Shown here: piece after piece, positions 35,057 to 45,205 of the stretch
Layout: every line of letters starts with the position of its first letter
Position numbering within the stretch: the stretch's first letter is position 1
Assembly (NCBI GenBank): GCA_009760885.1
Contig: CM019718.1
Location: forward strand, 23,571,633 to 23,635,632
Source of the DNA: Achatina immaculata
Taxonomy: Eukaryota > Mollusca > Gastropoda > Stylommatophora > Achatinidae
Direction: 5' to 3'
Length of the DNA: 64,000 nucleotides
Notes under the pieces: model-generated
The model's database searches: none
What the model saw: only the letters and a program-made list of their open reading frames with translations
What the model was told of the DNA's origin: nothing
Translations under genes and position numbers: made by a program

Positions 35057-35180
35057 CAGTCAATCACTTGCATGTCCCTTGCGGAACTTTGCTTCCATAA
35101 CATTTCTCCTGTTGGCCTCTCGGTTGTAAGCAAGATGTGTCCAATCGCAGATCATCAACAATGTCTTGCAGGCATCTTCG
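35057..35180 (-). mobile_element. LINE A 3' end, ~120 bp
   Basis: catcagtcaatcacttgcat, then cccttgcggaactttgc, tggcctctcggttgtaagca and cagatcatcaacaatgtctt. This is the LINE A 3' terminus in minus orientation with a decayed tail. I did not identify a TSD. Confidence 0.85.
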
Positions 35181-35284
35181 CATAGCCTCGGAAAAAGGGG
35201 AGGGGGTCCGGGGTGGTACCCCGGGGCCTAGGATATTAAAGGAGTCCGTCGGTTTTAGTTCTGTTTTCTTCTTCTTCTTCTTCT

Positions 35285-35620
35285 TTTTTTTTTCCTCTCT
35301 CTCTCTTTCTCTCTCTCTGAGTCCTAAGTGTCCAGGGCAAATGGGTCTTCCAGAAGGGTTTTCCACAATTACCTGTCCTTTGCCTTTTTTCCGCTCTTGC
35401 CCAGGCGAGCCCTCTATTGCTCAGTATCCTCTCTGTTGTTCTTCTCCATGTCTCCATTGGTCTACCCTTACTTCTGTTCCCCTGTGGTGTCCATCTTAGT
35501 GCTATTTTTTGTAGTGAGTTGTCAGTCATTCGGAGCACATGTCCCAACCATCGCCAGCGTCTTTCCTCAATAGTTGCTGTCAGTGGCTTCATCTGCGTCT
35601 CTGCCAACAAGAAGTTATTT
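35285..35620 (-). pseudogene. LINE F 3' end, copy 2
   Basis: The minus strand encodes ERRWRWLGHVLRMTDNSLQK, then WTPQGNRSKGRPMETWRRT and LAWARAEKRQRTGNC, a longer preserved C-terminus than at 1879-2296. The 3' side is a (GA)n tail, seen as CT at 35297-35318. The left border also contains (TTC)n. Confidence 0.88.
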
Positions 35621-35889
35621 CTTCTTTTCTTATTCAGGAAAAATACTAGGATATTCCGCCATCAGTTCAGGTAGGTGGCCGGACGGTAAACTGACCCCTG
35701 GGCTCGATCTGGCTCTACACGGTCCTGGCCAAGTAGTGGTACCACCCCAGCTACCAGAAACTGTCTCTCTTCAGGATAGTCACCGACAATTCCAATAATA
35801 TGCACGAAGGCCCTATCAATCCAGGAAGAGTGTGTTTTCATTATTTCTGAATCCCGGAAGGCCCTACATTTTCAAGCGTATCTAGAAGT
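35621..35889. other. No recognisable gene
   Basis: Contains a possible tRNA-like segment near 35670-35735 (gacggtaaactgacccctgg) that is too weak to call. Confidence 0.3.
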
Positions 35890-36600
35890 GGACATTTCTC
35901 AGCCGGACAATCCAGTGCAGGAACCAGCAGCAACTGGGCAAAAGATAAAGCAAACAACAGAAAAGAGCTAAAGCCCCACCTGAGTACTTCGTAGACTCTG
36001 GAACGATACCAAATACTGAAATCAAGGACATTCCCTTATCATCACTGCTAGATGGTGGAAACGACTGGGATGTGATAGCGGACCTACCAGGAAGAGGAGA
36101 ATACCTGACCGTCATCACGAACACAGGAATGCGATCGGACATTGTAGTGTACTCCATAGCAAAAATAGGAAGTAATAACGATCGAGGTTACGGTTCCATA
36201 CGAAACAATAATAGAGGAGCAGCATCTATTCAAATGTGAGAAGTACAATGATCTGCTCAAGCAAACCAAAACAGACAAAAGTGATAGCTGTAGAAGTGGG
36301 AACGAGAGGATTCGTAACAACATCAGCATACCACCTATGTAAGCAACTGGGCATAAAGGGACAAGCAAGAGCAAGGGCATTGAAAAGCCTTTCAGAAACA
36401 GCAGAAAAGGCCTCATACTGGCTGTGGAGTGTGCGAAACAAGCATTGAGAACATAAATAATTTCGTTTGTCACAACCAATACTGGTCCTCCGTAGATAAA
36501 TCGGTAAGATGCATTTTGGAGTGCAGTGCCAACTGGAAGCAACAACACGCAAGACCTCTGGGAGTCATGACCCAGAGGGGCCTTCCCCCTTAAGAGTTTA
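35890..36600 (+). pseudogene. LINE I C-terminal relic
   Basis: Translation with frame changes gives GGNDWDVIADLPGRGEYLTV, TNTGMRSDIVVYSIAK, then EVTVPYETIIEEQHLFKCEK and YNDLLKQTK. A 70-codon frame at 36236-36448 continues VEVGTRGFVTTSAYHLCKQL, GIKGQARARALKSLSETAEK and ASYWLWSVR. The order RPDIV.., L/VTVP(Y/F)E.., VEVGxRGF.., AEKAS.WLW is the distal C-terminal domain of a widespread class of invertebrate and fish LINEs. RT motifs are absent. It ends before the 41-bp array. Confidence 0.87.
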
Positions 36601-36636
36601 ATAGGGCCGAAACACTTGTCTGGGGACGGAAGCCGG

Positions 36637-36803
36637 GGGCATATAGGTCAACTAACAGGCGCACAAGCATCGGAGGAGGGCATATATGTCAACTAACAGG
36701 CGCACAAGCATCGGAGGAGGGCATATATGTCAACTAACAGGCGCACAAGCATCGGAGGAGGGCATATAGGTCAACTAACAGGCGTACAGGCATGGGAGGG
36801 CTG
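36637..36803. repeat. 41-bp minisatellite, 4 copies
   Basis: The unit contains gtcaactaacaggcgcacaa followed by gcatcggaggagggcatata. The last copy is diverged. Confidence 0.95.
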
Positions 36804-36879
36804 CATCACTGACACTTGATGGGTGCAGTTTTAAATAATTTAGTTAGTCTTGCATAGGCAAGGTAAAAATATTGTGGCT

Positions 36880-37405
36880 TTCCCTGACTGTGGCTTTCCC
36901 TGGCTGTGGCTTTCCCTGGCTGTGGCTTTCCCTGGCTGTGGCTTTCCCTGGCTGTGGCTGGCCCTGTCTGTGGCTTTCCCTGGCTGTGGCTTTCCCTGGC
37001 TGTGGCTTTCCCTGGCTGTGGCTTTCCCTGGCTGTGGCTTTCCCTGGCTGTGGCTTTCCCTGGCTGTGGCTTTCCCTGGCTGTGGCTGGCCCTGTCTGTG
37101 GCTGGCCCTCTCTGTGGCTGGCCCTCTCTGTGGCTGGCCTTGGCTGTGGCTGGCCTTGGCTGTGGCTGGCCCTCTCTGTGGCTGGCCCTCTCTGTGGCTG
37201 GCCCTCTCTGTGGCTGGCCCTCTCTGTGGCTGGCCTTGGCTGTGGCTGGCCCTCTCTGTGGCTGGCCCTCTCTGTGGCTGGCCCTCTCTGTGGCTGGCCC
37301 TCTCTGTGGCTGGCCCTCTCTGTGGCTGGCCTTGGCTGTGGCTGGCCCTCTCTGTGGCTGGCCCTCTCTGTGGCTGGCCCTGTCTGTGGCTGGCCCTGGC
37401 TATCT
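36880..37405. repeat. 16-bp minisatellite, about 33 copies, two subtypes
   Basis: The left half is mainly ggctttccctggctgt and the right half mainly ggctggccctctctgt. Subtype blocks are cleanly ordered. Long Trp/Leu/Gly-rich and Gln/Ala-rich frames on both strands arise from the repeat and are not genes. Confidence 0.97.
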
Positions 37406-37485
37406 TTCATGTCGTTGCCATGGATCTCTAACTTACAAACATAACTACAGAATTCACGCACAGCTTTGACAGCATCAATCTGAGT

Positions 37486-37548
37486 ATACACATACACACA
37501 CACGCACACACGCACGCACACACACAAGCACACACACACACACACACG
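37486..37548. repeat. (CA)n microsatellite
   Basis: Imperfect CA tract with a few CACG interruptions. Confidence 0.93.
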
Positions 37549-37929
37549 ACGAAGATGACACGGAAAGGGATGTACGATATCAAGAAGATAATATCAAAGA
37601 GACAAGAAAAACTGACTGCTACAATATAAAAACGGTAATTCCCTAAATTTATCCCGCACTGACGCCACGCTGATCTTTCTCTTTGATCAAGTCTCCATGA
37701 TTAACCAGAATCACGTGTTCTAAGACAGTGGTTGTTAATCCCTCAGTCTCAAACTATCCTTCAGTCCAACGGTCAATAAAAGACCGCTCTACAGACAAAG
37801 ATTGACAGTTTTTTTGTTTTTTCATTTTTCAGTTTGCTACTGAAATTAAAAATCCTACTTTTATACAAAGGCACTATTTGGATATGCTATTAACACTGAT
37901 ATTTTGCTTGACCACCTTGTGCCCTAGAG
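37549..37929. other. No gene; possible hAT-type end near 37728
   Basis: acagtggttgttaatccctc near 37728 resembles a hAT terminal motif, but no partner end was found. Confidence 0.3.
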
Positions 37930-38062
37930 AGTGACCCATCAAACCTGGCTGTCTTTACTTCATCAAAGAGGAGCCAGGTGACTGGGAAGCCTGCGGGCGA
38001 ACTTGAACCGCCCACCCCGCCATGAGAAACTAGTGCACTACCTACTTCGCTACTCGGACGCC
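37930..38062 (-). repeat. tRNA-derived SINE, type 2
   Basis: The minus strand reads ggcgtccgagtagcgaagta, ggtagtgcactagt and then a box B-like ggcggttcaagttcgccc. The spacing between the A-like and B-like boxes fits a tRNA-derived head. This remnant is short. Confidence 0.55.
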
Positions 38063-38227
38063 ACTACTCAAGAAGCCGATGCCCAAATCTTGAACAAAAG
38101 AGACACACCGCTATCCCCGATCTGGTGAAGACGGAGGCTCGTTCCAGGGATAGCAGTCCGCCGAGAAGGTATCAGTACTGAGCACTGACAAGTGATGATC
38201 ACGAAAGCAGGAAAATGACGGATTGGT

Positions 38228-38400
38228 CACCTGACTACGCACTACGTGGTTAGTGCACTCGTGTCTCCTAACAGTGGTCCTTGGTTCCAGTTCCTCGGAA
38301 GGCAACCTAGCCAACTTAATTGTAAAAAAAAAAAAAAACACAAACCCTGGCTGCTCATGGAGTTTGGTGAAGGAAAACCAAAGATGGCAGTAACCAGTCA
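38228..38400 (+). repeat. tRNA-derived SINE, type 3
   Basis: Box A-like tacgtggttagtgcactcgt and box B-like ccttggttccagttcctcgg lie at tRNA spacing. A poly-A run (38325-38337) and an unrelated tail follow. It is probably pol III-derived and decayed. Confidence 0.5.
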
Positions 38401-38904
38401 CTTTCTAGTGTTCTGGAAGGTCAATAGAAATAAAAAGCACTGCATATGTCTCCACCCAGTTATAGTGCTCTCATTAAGTCAGTGAGGTCATGTGGGTGCC
38501 TGCCTGATCTAAAAGTAGCGCCGCCTCTATTGGAAAGAGTGGAAAAACACTACTTGCTTTTAGAAAGAAGAAACGAAGTATAATGTAAGTGTTATCCAAT
38601 ACGTGAAAACAAATATACACAGTGTCATAGTTCTGTACATCAGTGGTACGTAAATAAACGATAAAATTGAAGAGGTTAAGGTTCTTCACATAAGACAAAA
38701 CTAGGATGTGACACTTTCAGTCTGAAATTAACAAAAGGAAGAAAAAAAGCCACTTTCATTAAGGAAAAAAAAACATAATTATAAAAGGTAAGCCATCTAG
38801 GACGTAACTTGAAAAAGAAACTTTTCAAAACTTAACTAACACTTGCCAAAATTACAACCAAAAATACTCAAAACCTTAGTTCAGAATGCAATGAGTGCTT
38901 TAAC
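38401..38904. other. No recognisable gene
   Basis: AT-rich unique sequence. This is where downstream globin exons could lie on the minus strand, but none was recognised. Confidence 0.4.
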
Positions 38905-39195
38905 AGGTAAAGGTAAGATAAAGGTAAAATTTCCGTTTCCATACCATTAAGACATATCGGAGATACAGTAAGGCCCGTAATTGGGCAACCTTCGGTATCA
39001 TGAAGGTGTGATGTGGTCGGTATCCTACCAGGCCGCATTTACCTTCCCAGATTTTTGAGGTACCCATTTTTTAGAGGCTGGGTTGACCCTGATGCCTTCC
39101 TGGTGTCAACCAGAATAAAACCCACTGCAGGGATTCGAACCCACTACCACAGTATTAACAAAGCGAGCGCATAACCACTTAGCCAACCAGACCTT
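38905..39195 (-). repeat. tRNA-derived SINE T, best-preserved copy
   Basis: On the minus strand the head reads aaggtctggttggctaagtg (box A tggctaagtgg) and then gtgggttcgaatccctgcag (box B ggttcgaatcc). Both match tRNA promoter consensus well. The body has cagcctctaaaaaatgggta, ctgggaaggtaaatgcggcc and cggaaattttaccttt, with a (ACCTTT)-like tail. It lies in the presumed first intron of the globin gene. Confidence 0.88.
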
Positions 39196-39295
39196 AAGGG
39201 CAAAAAAAAAAACTGTTAGAGGTTTAGCGAAGAAATGTAACAAGTAAAAGAAAAGATCAAATAAAAGAAAACGTGAGAAAAGTTTTTAAAAAAAC

Positions 39296-39529
39296 GCGTT
39301 ACCTCTCGAAAATGTCAACCCCGGTGTCAAGCTCTTTCCGCATGACAGCTTTCCAAGACATAGCCAGTAGGAACACCTGTTTGACCGTTAGCCCGCTTCT
39401 GTTTTCGCCCTTTGGCACCTGATGCTGCTTCTCGTTTTCCAATTCCATGAGCTGTTTCTTAATAGAGTCTTTACGTGCCTGTTCCTCGTTGCTGCCGCCA
39501 CATTTCAAAAGCCTCAGGCAAGACTGCAT
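39296..39529 (-). CDS. Globin, first coding exon (partial gene)
   Basis: An open frame starting at ATG 39529 encodes 76 complete codons. The first ~48 residues form a Cys-containing (Cys4, Cys10), Lys/Glu-rich extension. From Leu49 it follows the globin A and B helices: LTVKQVFLLAMSWKAV carries the conserved A12 Trp, and LDTGVDIFER has the Gly and Phe of helix B. Sequence at 39299-39288 reads gagaggtaacg: a splice donor AG/GTAACG splits the Arg codon after its second base. That is the phase and place of the classical B12.2 globin intron. Downstream exons (distal and proximal His) should lie at lower coordinates but were not found, possibly because of a long intron or window end. Neuroglobin/globin X-like membership is inference. 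The true 5' end is uncertain. Confidence 0.72.
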
Positions 39530-40265
39530 GTTCTTGGTGTTCAGTGTTCAGACTTGGTGGTGCTGCTCATCGTGCCTGCAGTGCGCCTGCTGTTGAAAAA
39601 TCTGTTTTTTTCTTTTCTTTTCGTTGTTTATAAATATTTCCTTTCTTTAATCCTGTTTAGCAGATTTGCTACCTTTTGATTTTTTTTTTTACGAACAGAA
39701 CGACATCGTGCGTTCCCGTGAGCTGATAGGCACTTTACAGCTTTGTTTGGTAATGTGGAAGTCAGTTCTGATCCTGTAGAATGGTAGCAGTAACTGAAAC
39801 GCAGGCTATATATCTTCACTAAATACATGGCTATAAAGAAATGGGCGTATCAAACAGACTCAATTTAAATATATATATGTTTACACACATAGAAGTGTGT
39901 TGCTATATCTCAGACACGCCGAATGCTCTATTTATCAGAAAAATAATGCATTAATAATTTAAAAGCGAACTTAATTAAATCAATAATCAGGAGGATGATC
40001 GAACTGGGGGAAGGATAGGAGAAGTGGACTAGTTTAGGAAAGAAGTGGTTTAGTGCGTTACCCACAAACAATGTGTGGCTGGTTCCGTCAGCAGCCGCAC
40101 GCTTCAGTGGGTGCTGGAAAGGACAACATATGGGAATCCCTGGCGTATGGGGAGGCCAGCCTCTGATTACAGTAACGTTAGGGAGGCATGAACAAAAAGA
40201 ACAGGAAAATTATGTTCCTTGACATCCGTAAGCTCCAGAGACGTGAAATGTTAGTGCACATTACT
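39530..40265. other. Upstream of globin exon; direct repeat at 39895-39990
   Basis: Presumed promoter and 5' side of the globin gene; no TATA box or other element is claimed. 39915-39965 (gaatgctctatttatcagaa, aaataatgcattaataattt) is a direct copy of 43159-43205. Confidence 0.5.
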
Positions 40266-40269
40266 AGAC

Positions 40270-40376
40270 CGCAGCAGAGCAAGCAAGGGAGGCTGCCGTA
40301 TATCCTCGGGGGTGAATGTCAAACTTACCTGCATGCTCAGTTCTTAACCCTTTGGAAATAAACATCAATCAATCGC
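40270..40376 (+). mobile_element. LINE J 3' terminus with short (ATCA)n tail
   Basis: gtgaatgtcaaacttacctg, catgctcagttcttaaccct, ttggaaataaacatcaatca. Homologous to the 31670 and 61857 ends. Confidence 0.75.
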
Positions 40377-40724
40377 TGCTTTTGTTTTCCCAGTGGAAGT
40401 CCAGATACCCATCGCTTGTGGCCAGGTCGATCTAGGTGCCAGTTAGTGTGAAAATATTTCCGCCCCAGTGGGCAATCGAATCAGGTACTTTCTGGTCGAC
40501 AGAAGAGTACACCAACCTCTACATGACAACCAACAAAAAGAAACCATATTTTTTGTTTGTTGTTGCCTTCAACTGAACAATGAAATGAGGATAACATCGC
40601 TGCAGTCAGGTCATAAACCTCAAGTGAAATATTTTTCAGGTAGACAGAGGTGTATGGTGCAGTTTACAAAGTGAGGGAGGGAGTGAGTAGGGTGAGAAAA
40701 AAAAACGAATAGAAAGTATGAGAA
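40377..40724. other. No gene; possible tRNA-like remnant near 40430-40525
   Basis: The minus strand contains a weak box B-like gattcgattgcccactgg. Too degraded to classify. Confidence 0.3.
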
Positions 40725-41600
40725 TGTATAAATGAAAAACATACAACATCTAATATTTCGGCGTGAGCCTTATTCGAGAATACATACACAACGAAATACA
40801 AACACGAAGAACTTATCTGAAGTGTCTTCCTCCAAGTGGGAAACAGAAATGTGTGTGGTAGAAGGGAGAAGAAAAAACCACGCTGCCTCCAAACAAAAGA
40901 TGCCCGATAGAGCCAATCATACAGAAGAGGTGGAGAGAGAGGAGGAGAACAAGTGGGAGAAAGGGGTGGGGGAAGGCAATAGAAACATGATAGCCGCTAG
41001 AGGTGTCGGGGGGGGGGGAGGGAGAGAGGGGAGGGAAAAGGGGACGCGGAGAGATAATGAATGAAGAACATAAACACTTGCAGAGAGAAAATGTGAAACT
41101 GGTGAATAGGACAAGACCAATATGTTGGCAGAGAAGAAAATAGGATGGTGGTAGGGAGGGGTAGCATAGAGAAAGAAAGTAGAGTTTTAAAAAGGCCAGT
41201 GGAAAAATAAAGAAGTTACAGAAAGCTGAAGACATTGTTAATTCCAGCTGGATGGAGACAGCTAGTCTGGAAAATAAGGCGCTGTTCTAGGACCCTCCGA
41301 GATCGTACATCAGCGGAACAAGAGCGGATCGCACTAACAGAAATGTCCTGTTTGCCCCTGTGGTTGCCAAGGCAAAAATGTTTAGCCACAGGTGTCCAGG
41401 CCCTCTTAGAAATATCATCGAGATGCTGGCGAAATCGATCTCCTAACCGTAAGCCAGTTTCCCCTATGTACTTCAAACCGCAACGTTTGCACATGATAAC
41501 ATAAATGACATTTCGTGAAGTACAGGTGAAAATATTTTTCAGGAATGGTTATCTTCCCAAGTTTCACGAACTTACAAAGCAAAATATGAGGGTCCATCAG
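40725..41600 (-). pseudogene. Penelope-like element 3' part: GIY-YIG endonuclease and terminal region
   Basis: A 92-codon minus frame at 41216-41494 encodes the PLE-type GIY-YIG endonuclease: MCKRCGLKYIGETGLRLGDR (the CxxC and the YIG-E-T core), then FRQHLDDI, PVAKHFCLGNHRG and RRVLEQRLIF with the catalytic-region Glu. Upstream, FTCTSRNVIYVI precedes the CxxC as in other PLEs. The frame ends normally near 41216, followed by ~430 bp of purine-rich 3' region and a terminal motif near 40757-40785 that reads on the minus strand ataaggctcacgccgaaat. The RT is missing. The GIY-YIG domain looks nearly intact. Confidence 0.9.
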
Positions 41601-42045
41601 ACCTTCAGCAGTAGGAAAAGTGTCATTTTATAGCAGGAAAGGTTCCAAATATGAAGGAGAAAAAAATGTGTCATAGTGCACACAGTAATCTATTAAAGGC
41701 ATTTGTTTGATTAGAATAAAAAAGTATGATGTCAGATTGAAGGCACGTCACACGGGCAACGAACCAGAGCTAAGTAAGAAACCTACCTATCCTGCCTCGT
41801 TTCTTCTCTCTCTAGCTCAGCCAAAGAGTAAAGGGAAGGGGGGCGTGGCTCGCCTTGGTACCAGTCATGATGGAGCCCCTCAGTGACTTCGATTGTTAAA
41901 AAATCCACTCCAGGGCTTGAAGCTAGGCTTGACAGCCAGCCTCTAATTGGCCACGACGCTGTCTTCCAAGATGGAGCCCCGGCTGCTGAAAATTTCCTGC
42001 TCACATCCTCAAAAGCAACACCACAGACAGAGAAACAATTGTCTG
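41601..42045. other. No recognisable gene
   Basis: Unique-looking sequence between the Penelope relic and the 24-bp array. Confidence 0.45.
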
Positions 42046-42049
42046 AACG

Positions 42050-43065
42050 AAGAGATGGTATATATGATGATGGGACAGATGGTATATATGATGATGGGAC
42101 AGATGGTATATATGATGATGGGACAGATGGTTATATATGATGATGGGACAGATGGTATATATGATGATGGGACAGATGGTATATATGATGATGGGACAGA
42201 TGGTTATATGATGATGGGACAGATGGTAATATGATGATGGGACAGATGGTATATATGATGATGGGACAGATGGTATATATGATGATGGGACAGATGGTAT
42301 ATATGATGATGGGACAGATGGTATATATGATGATGGGACAGATGGTATATATGATGATGGGACAGATGGTATATATGATGATGGGACAGATGGTATATAT
42401 GATGATGGGACAGATGGTAAATATGACGATGGGACAGATGGTAAATACGACGATGGAAGAGATGGTATATATGACGATGGGACAGATGGTATATATGATG
42501 ATGGGACAGATGGGAAATATGACGATGGGACAGATGGTACATATGACGATTGGACAGATGGTATATATAATGATGGGACAGATGGGAAATATGACGATGG
42601 GACAGATGGTACATATGACGATTGGACAGATGGTATATATGATGATGGGACAGATGGCATATATGATGATGGGACATATGGTATATATGATGATGGGACA
42701 AATGGTATATATGATGATGGGATAGTTGGTATATATGATGATGGGACAGATGGGTATATATGATGATGGGACAAATGGTATATATGATGATGGGATAGTT
42801 GGTATATATGATGATGGGGCAGATGGTATATATGATGATGGGACAGATGGTATATATGATGATGGGACAGATGGTATATATGATGATGGGACAGATGGTA
42901 TATATGATGATGGGACAGATGGTATATATGATGATGGGACAGATGGGTATATATGAGGATGTGACAGATTTTACATATGACAATGGGACAGATGTTACAT
43001 ATGACGATGGGACAGATACTACATGTGACGATGGGACAGATGTTACATATGCAAGTAACAGCTGA
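42050..43065. repeat. 24-bp minisatellite, about 42 copies
   Basis: The unit is ggtatatatgatgatgggac plus agat. Copies at the right end and between 42420 and 42620 diverge (gacgatgg). Because 24 is a multiple of three, open frames run through both strands. The longest, 412 codons on the minus strand (42001-43239), has an 8-residue period (HHHIYHLS, SSYIPSVP or PIIIYTIC depending on frame shifts by 1-bp indels). The changing reading phase argues against selection on a protein. Confidence 0.97.
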
Positions 43066-43514
43066 AAACAAAATCTCGTAAAGTGGAAAAATGAAACACT
43101 CTCTTGGGTTTTCATAGCCCAGGTACACGCAGGAAACACATTTAAACACATCCCAGAGTCGCTGAATGCTCTGTTTATCAGAAAAATAATACATTAATAA
43201 TTGAAAAAGCAACTGAAATAAAAACCAGAAGGAGGGCATTCATTCAGCTCTACGCTGCAGAAAAATCACACATTTAACGATTAAAAAAAACAAACATACC
43301 AACACAAGAGAATGAAAGCAGGAAAAATTTTAGATATGGCAAAAAAAAAGGAAAAGAAAGACAAAACAGAAACAGCGAGGATACTTAATCAGAACAAGCA
43401 TTTTAACTGACCGAGCAAGATGGAGAAACACGGTTGCCAACCATATCCACCACAGTTGCATACACGGAGGTCATACCGGAAGTCGTGAGCAAAAATTTGT
43501 AAAAGTCAGAATGA
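43066..43514. other. Dispersed repeat remnant then unique sequence
   Basis: 43159-43205 is a direct copy of 39915-39965. 43467-43497 (gaggtcataccggaagtcgt) recurs inverted at about 45240-45265. No gene is seen. Confidence 0.6.
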
Positions 43515-44341
43515 ATTATAGACTGAGAAAATATAAGTGTATCACCATAACGTGCATCCTTTGCACTTCAAGTAGAGGTCATATGACGTCACCATCATGT
43601 GTCACTTGACCACGCGGAGCATAAACACAATGGCGGGTGCTGAAGTTTCGTTTCGTCAACGTTCTGTAACTGAGTTCTTCGTTAAAGAGGAAACCTCCAC
43701 TGCTAAAATTCACCAAAGACTTCAACTTGCTTATGGAGATGTATGTATTGGTGCTAGCAGTGTTAGGAGGTGGCTGAAACATTTCAAAGATGGAAACACG
43801 AGCATCCAAGATACTCCTCGCAGCGGTCGCTCTCGAACTGCCTCCACTGAACACAACGTTGGAAAGGGCTGATGACATCAGTAAACAAGACAGACGTATC
43901 ACAGTACCTGAAATCGCTGTAAATATTGGAACAGGACACAACGCAATACAGGAAATGATTGAAACCCTAGGCTATAGAAAAGTTTGTGTCCGCTGGGTCC
44001 CACGTTTGTTGACTGGAGATCACAAAGCTGTGAGAAAAACGAGACAACTGAGGAAATTTTAATAAACGGGTTGGGAAATTCTACCACACCCTGGCTATAG
44101 CCCCGACCTGGCACCCAGTGATTATAATCTTTTCAGCTTTGTGAAAGAAAAAATGCGAGGCCATCACTGGGACACAGGAGAGAACGTTCAGAAAGCAGTG
44201 CGTCTGTGTCTTCGGTCAGCTGGAACGGAAAAACTTGCAGAGCGATGGGAAAAATGTGTGCTGAGAAATGGAGATTATGTTGAAAAGTTAATAAAAGGAT
44301 TCAGATTAAGGTGATACATTTATGTTTTCTCTATCTATAAA
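43515..44341 (+). mobile_element. Mariner-like transposon, internally deleted, with TIRs
   Basis: The transposase reads in three pieces. Frame 43597-43872 gives FRQRSVTEFFVKEETSTAKI and SVRRWLKHFKDGNTS (helix-turn-helix region). A second frame gives DRRITVPEIAVNIGTGHNAI and LGYRKVCVRWVPRLLT (the WVP(H/R)xL linker). After a deletion of the region carrying the first two catalytic Asp residues, it resumes WEILPHPGYSPDLAPSDYNL with the third Asp, then FVKEKMRGHHWDT and a C-terminus to about 44314. Imperfect ~33-bp terminal inverted repeats (tagactgagaaaatataagt at the left; complement tagatagagaaaacataaat at the right) are flanked by TA. It is non-functional and SETMAR-type in sequence. Confidence 0.92.
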
Positions 44342-45075
44342 TACTGAGATATGCTGATGACACAATATTACTGTCCATAACACAAAAAGGAGTGGAAAAA
44401 TTAATTATGTCCATCCGTAAGAATAGTGAAGACCAAAATCTCTATCTTAATGCGAAGAAAACAAAATTCATGATAACTGACAAAACAAACAAGGCAGCTG
44501 ATATATGTATCAATGAGGAAAAACTGGAAGAAGTGGAGAGTTTTGAATATCTTGGATCACTGCTAACCAATAATAGAGATACAATGAGGGAAATTAAAAA
44601 GGAGGACATCTATCGCTCTTCAGAAAGTAAAACAACTAAAGAATCTATGGAGAGGAACAAACAGAACTACAAAAATAAGATTTTTAAAGGCATGCATCTT
44701 TCCCATCGTAACATATGCCAGTGAGACCTGGACACTTAACAAAACAGCTGAGAAACACATAAATGCCTTTGCATGTAAGTGCTACAAAATAGTTCTTCAA
44801 ATATCATGGACACAAAAAAGAACAAATATATCCATACTACAAGAGCTTAATATTGAAGAAGGTTGGCTAGTAAAGAAGATTAAAGAGAGAAAACATAAAT
44901 ATTTTGGACATTAAACGTCATGATAATCTACAGAAAACCGTCTTGGACGGGTACATAATGGGAAAAAGAAAGAGAGGAAGACCAATGATCTTGCTCACAA
45001 CCGAGAAGCCTAAAGGAGAGCTGTTATTGAGGCAAAATTCCGCAAGGGACATGCAAATGAATGATTATGATTATG
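44341..45075 (+). pseudogene. LINE A, ~730 bp, starts at the RT YADD box
   Basis: The copy begins with LRYADDTILLS (catalytic YADD at about 44350), continues in a 111-codon frame (44392-44724) SIRKNSEDQNLYLNAKKTKF, INEEKLEEVESFEYLGSLLT, then frame-broken SETWTLNKTAEKHINAFACK, then RKHKYFGH and a GYIMGKRKRGRPM block, to the 3' end gcaaaattccgcaagggaca and tgcaaatgaatga. It abuts the mariner right end. The RT fingers and the endonuclease are absent. Confidence 0.9.
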
Positions 45076-45079
45076 GTTA

Positions 45080-45205
45080 TGTTCTGTGTGATTTAATTGT
45101 CGTGTGATTTAAGTGTTGCATGTTTAAATGTTGTGTGATTTAATTGTCGTGTGATTTAAGTGTTGCATGTTTAAATGTTGTGTGATTTAATTCCGCAAGG
45201 GTCAT
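45080..45205. repeat. Short (gtgtgatttaattgtc)-type array
   Basis: About six ~17-bp units of the family that forms the 1.1-kb array at 58845-59940. The block lies directly downstream of LINE A. Confidence 0.85.

Noticed and set aside
36844..37545. Gln/Ala/Ser-rich 233-codon minus frame and three overlapping Trp/Leu-rich plus frames
   Set aside because: All are translations of the same 16-bp array.
38228..38400. Functional tRNA gene
   Set aside because: Box A/B-like segments are present, but I could not form a convincing cloverleaf and the 3' region is SINE-like.
42001..43239. 412-codon minus-strand open frame as a His/Tyr-rich secreted or structural protein gene
   Set aside because: Its length comes from a 24-bp stop-free repeat and the peptide phase changes with single-base indels. 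The leader overlaps a dispersed repeat (43159-43205).
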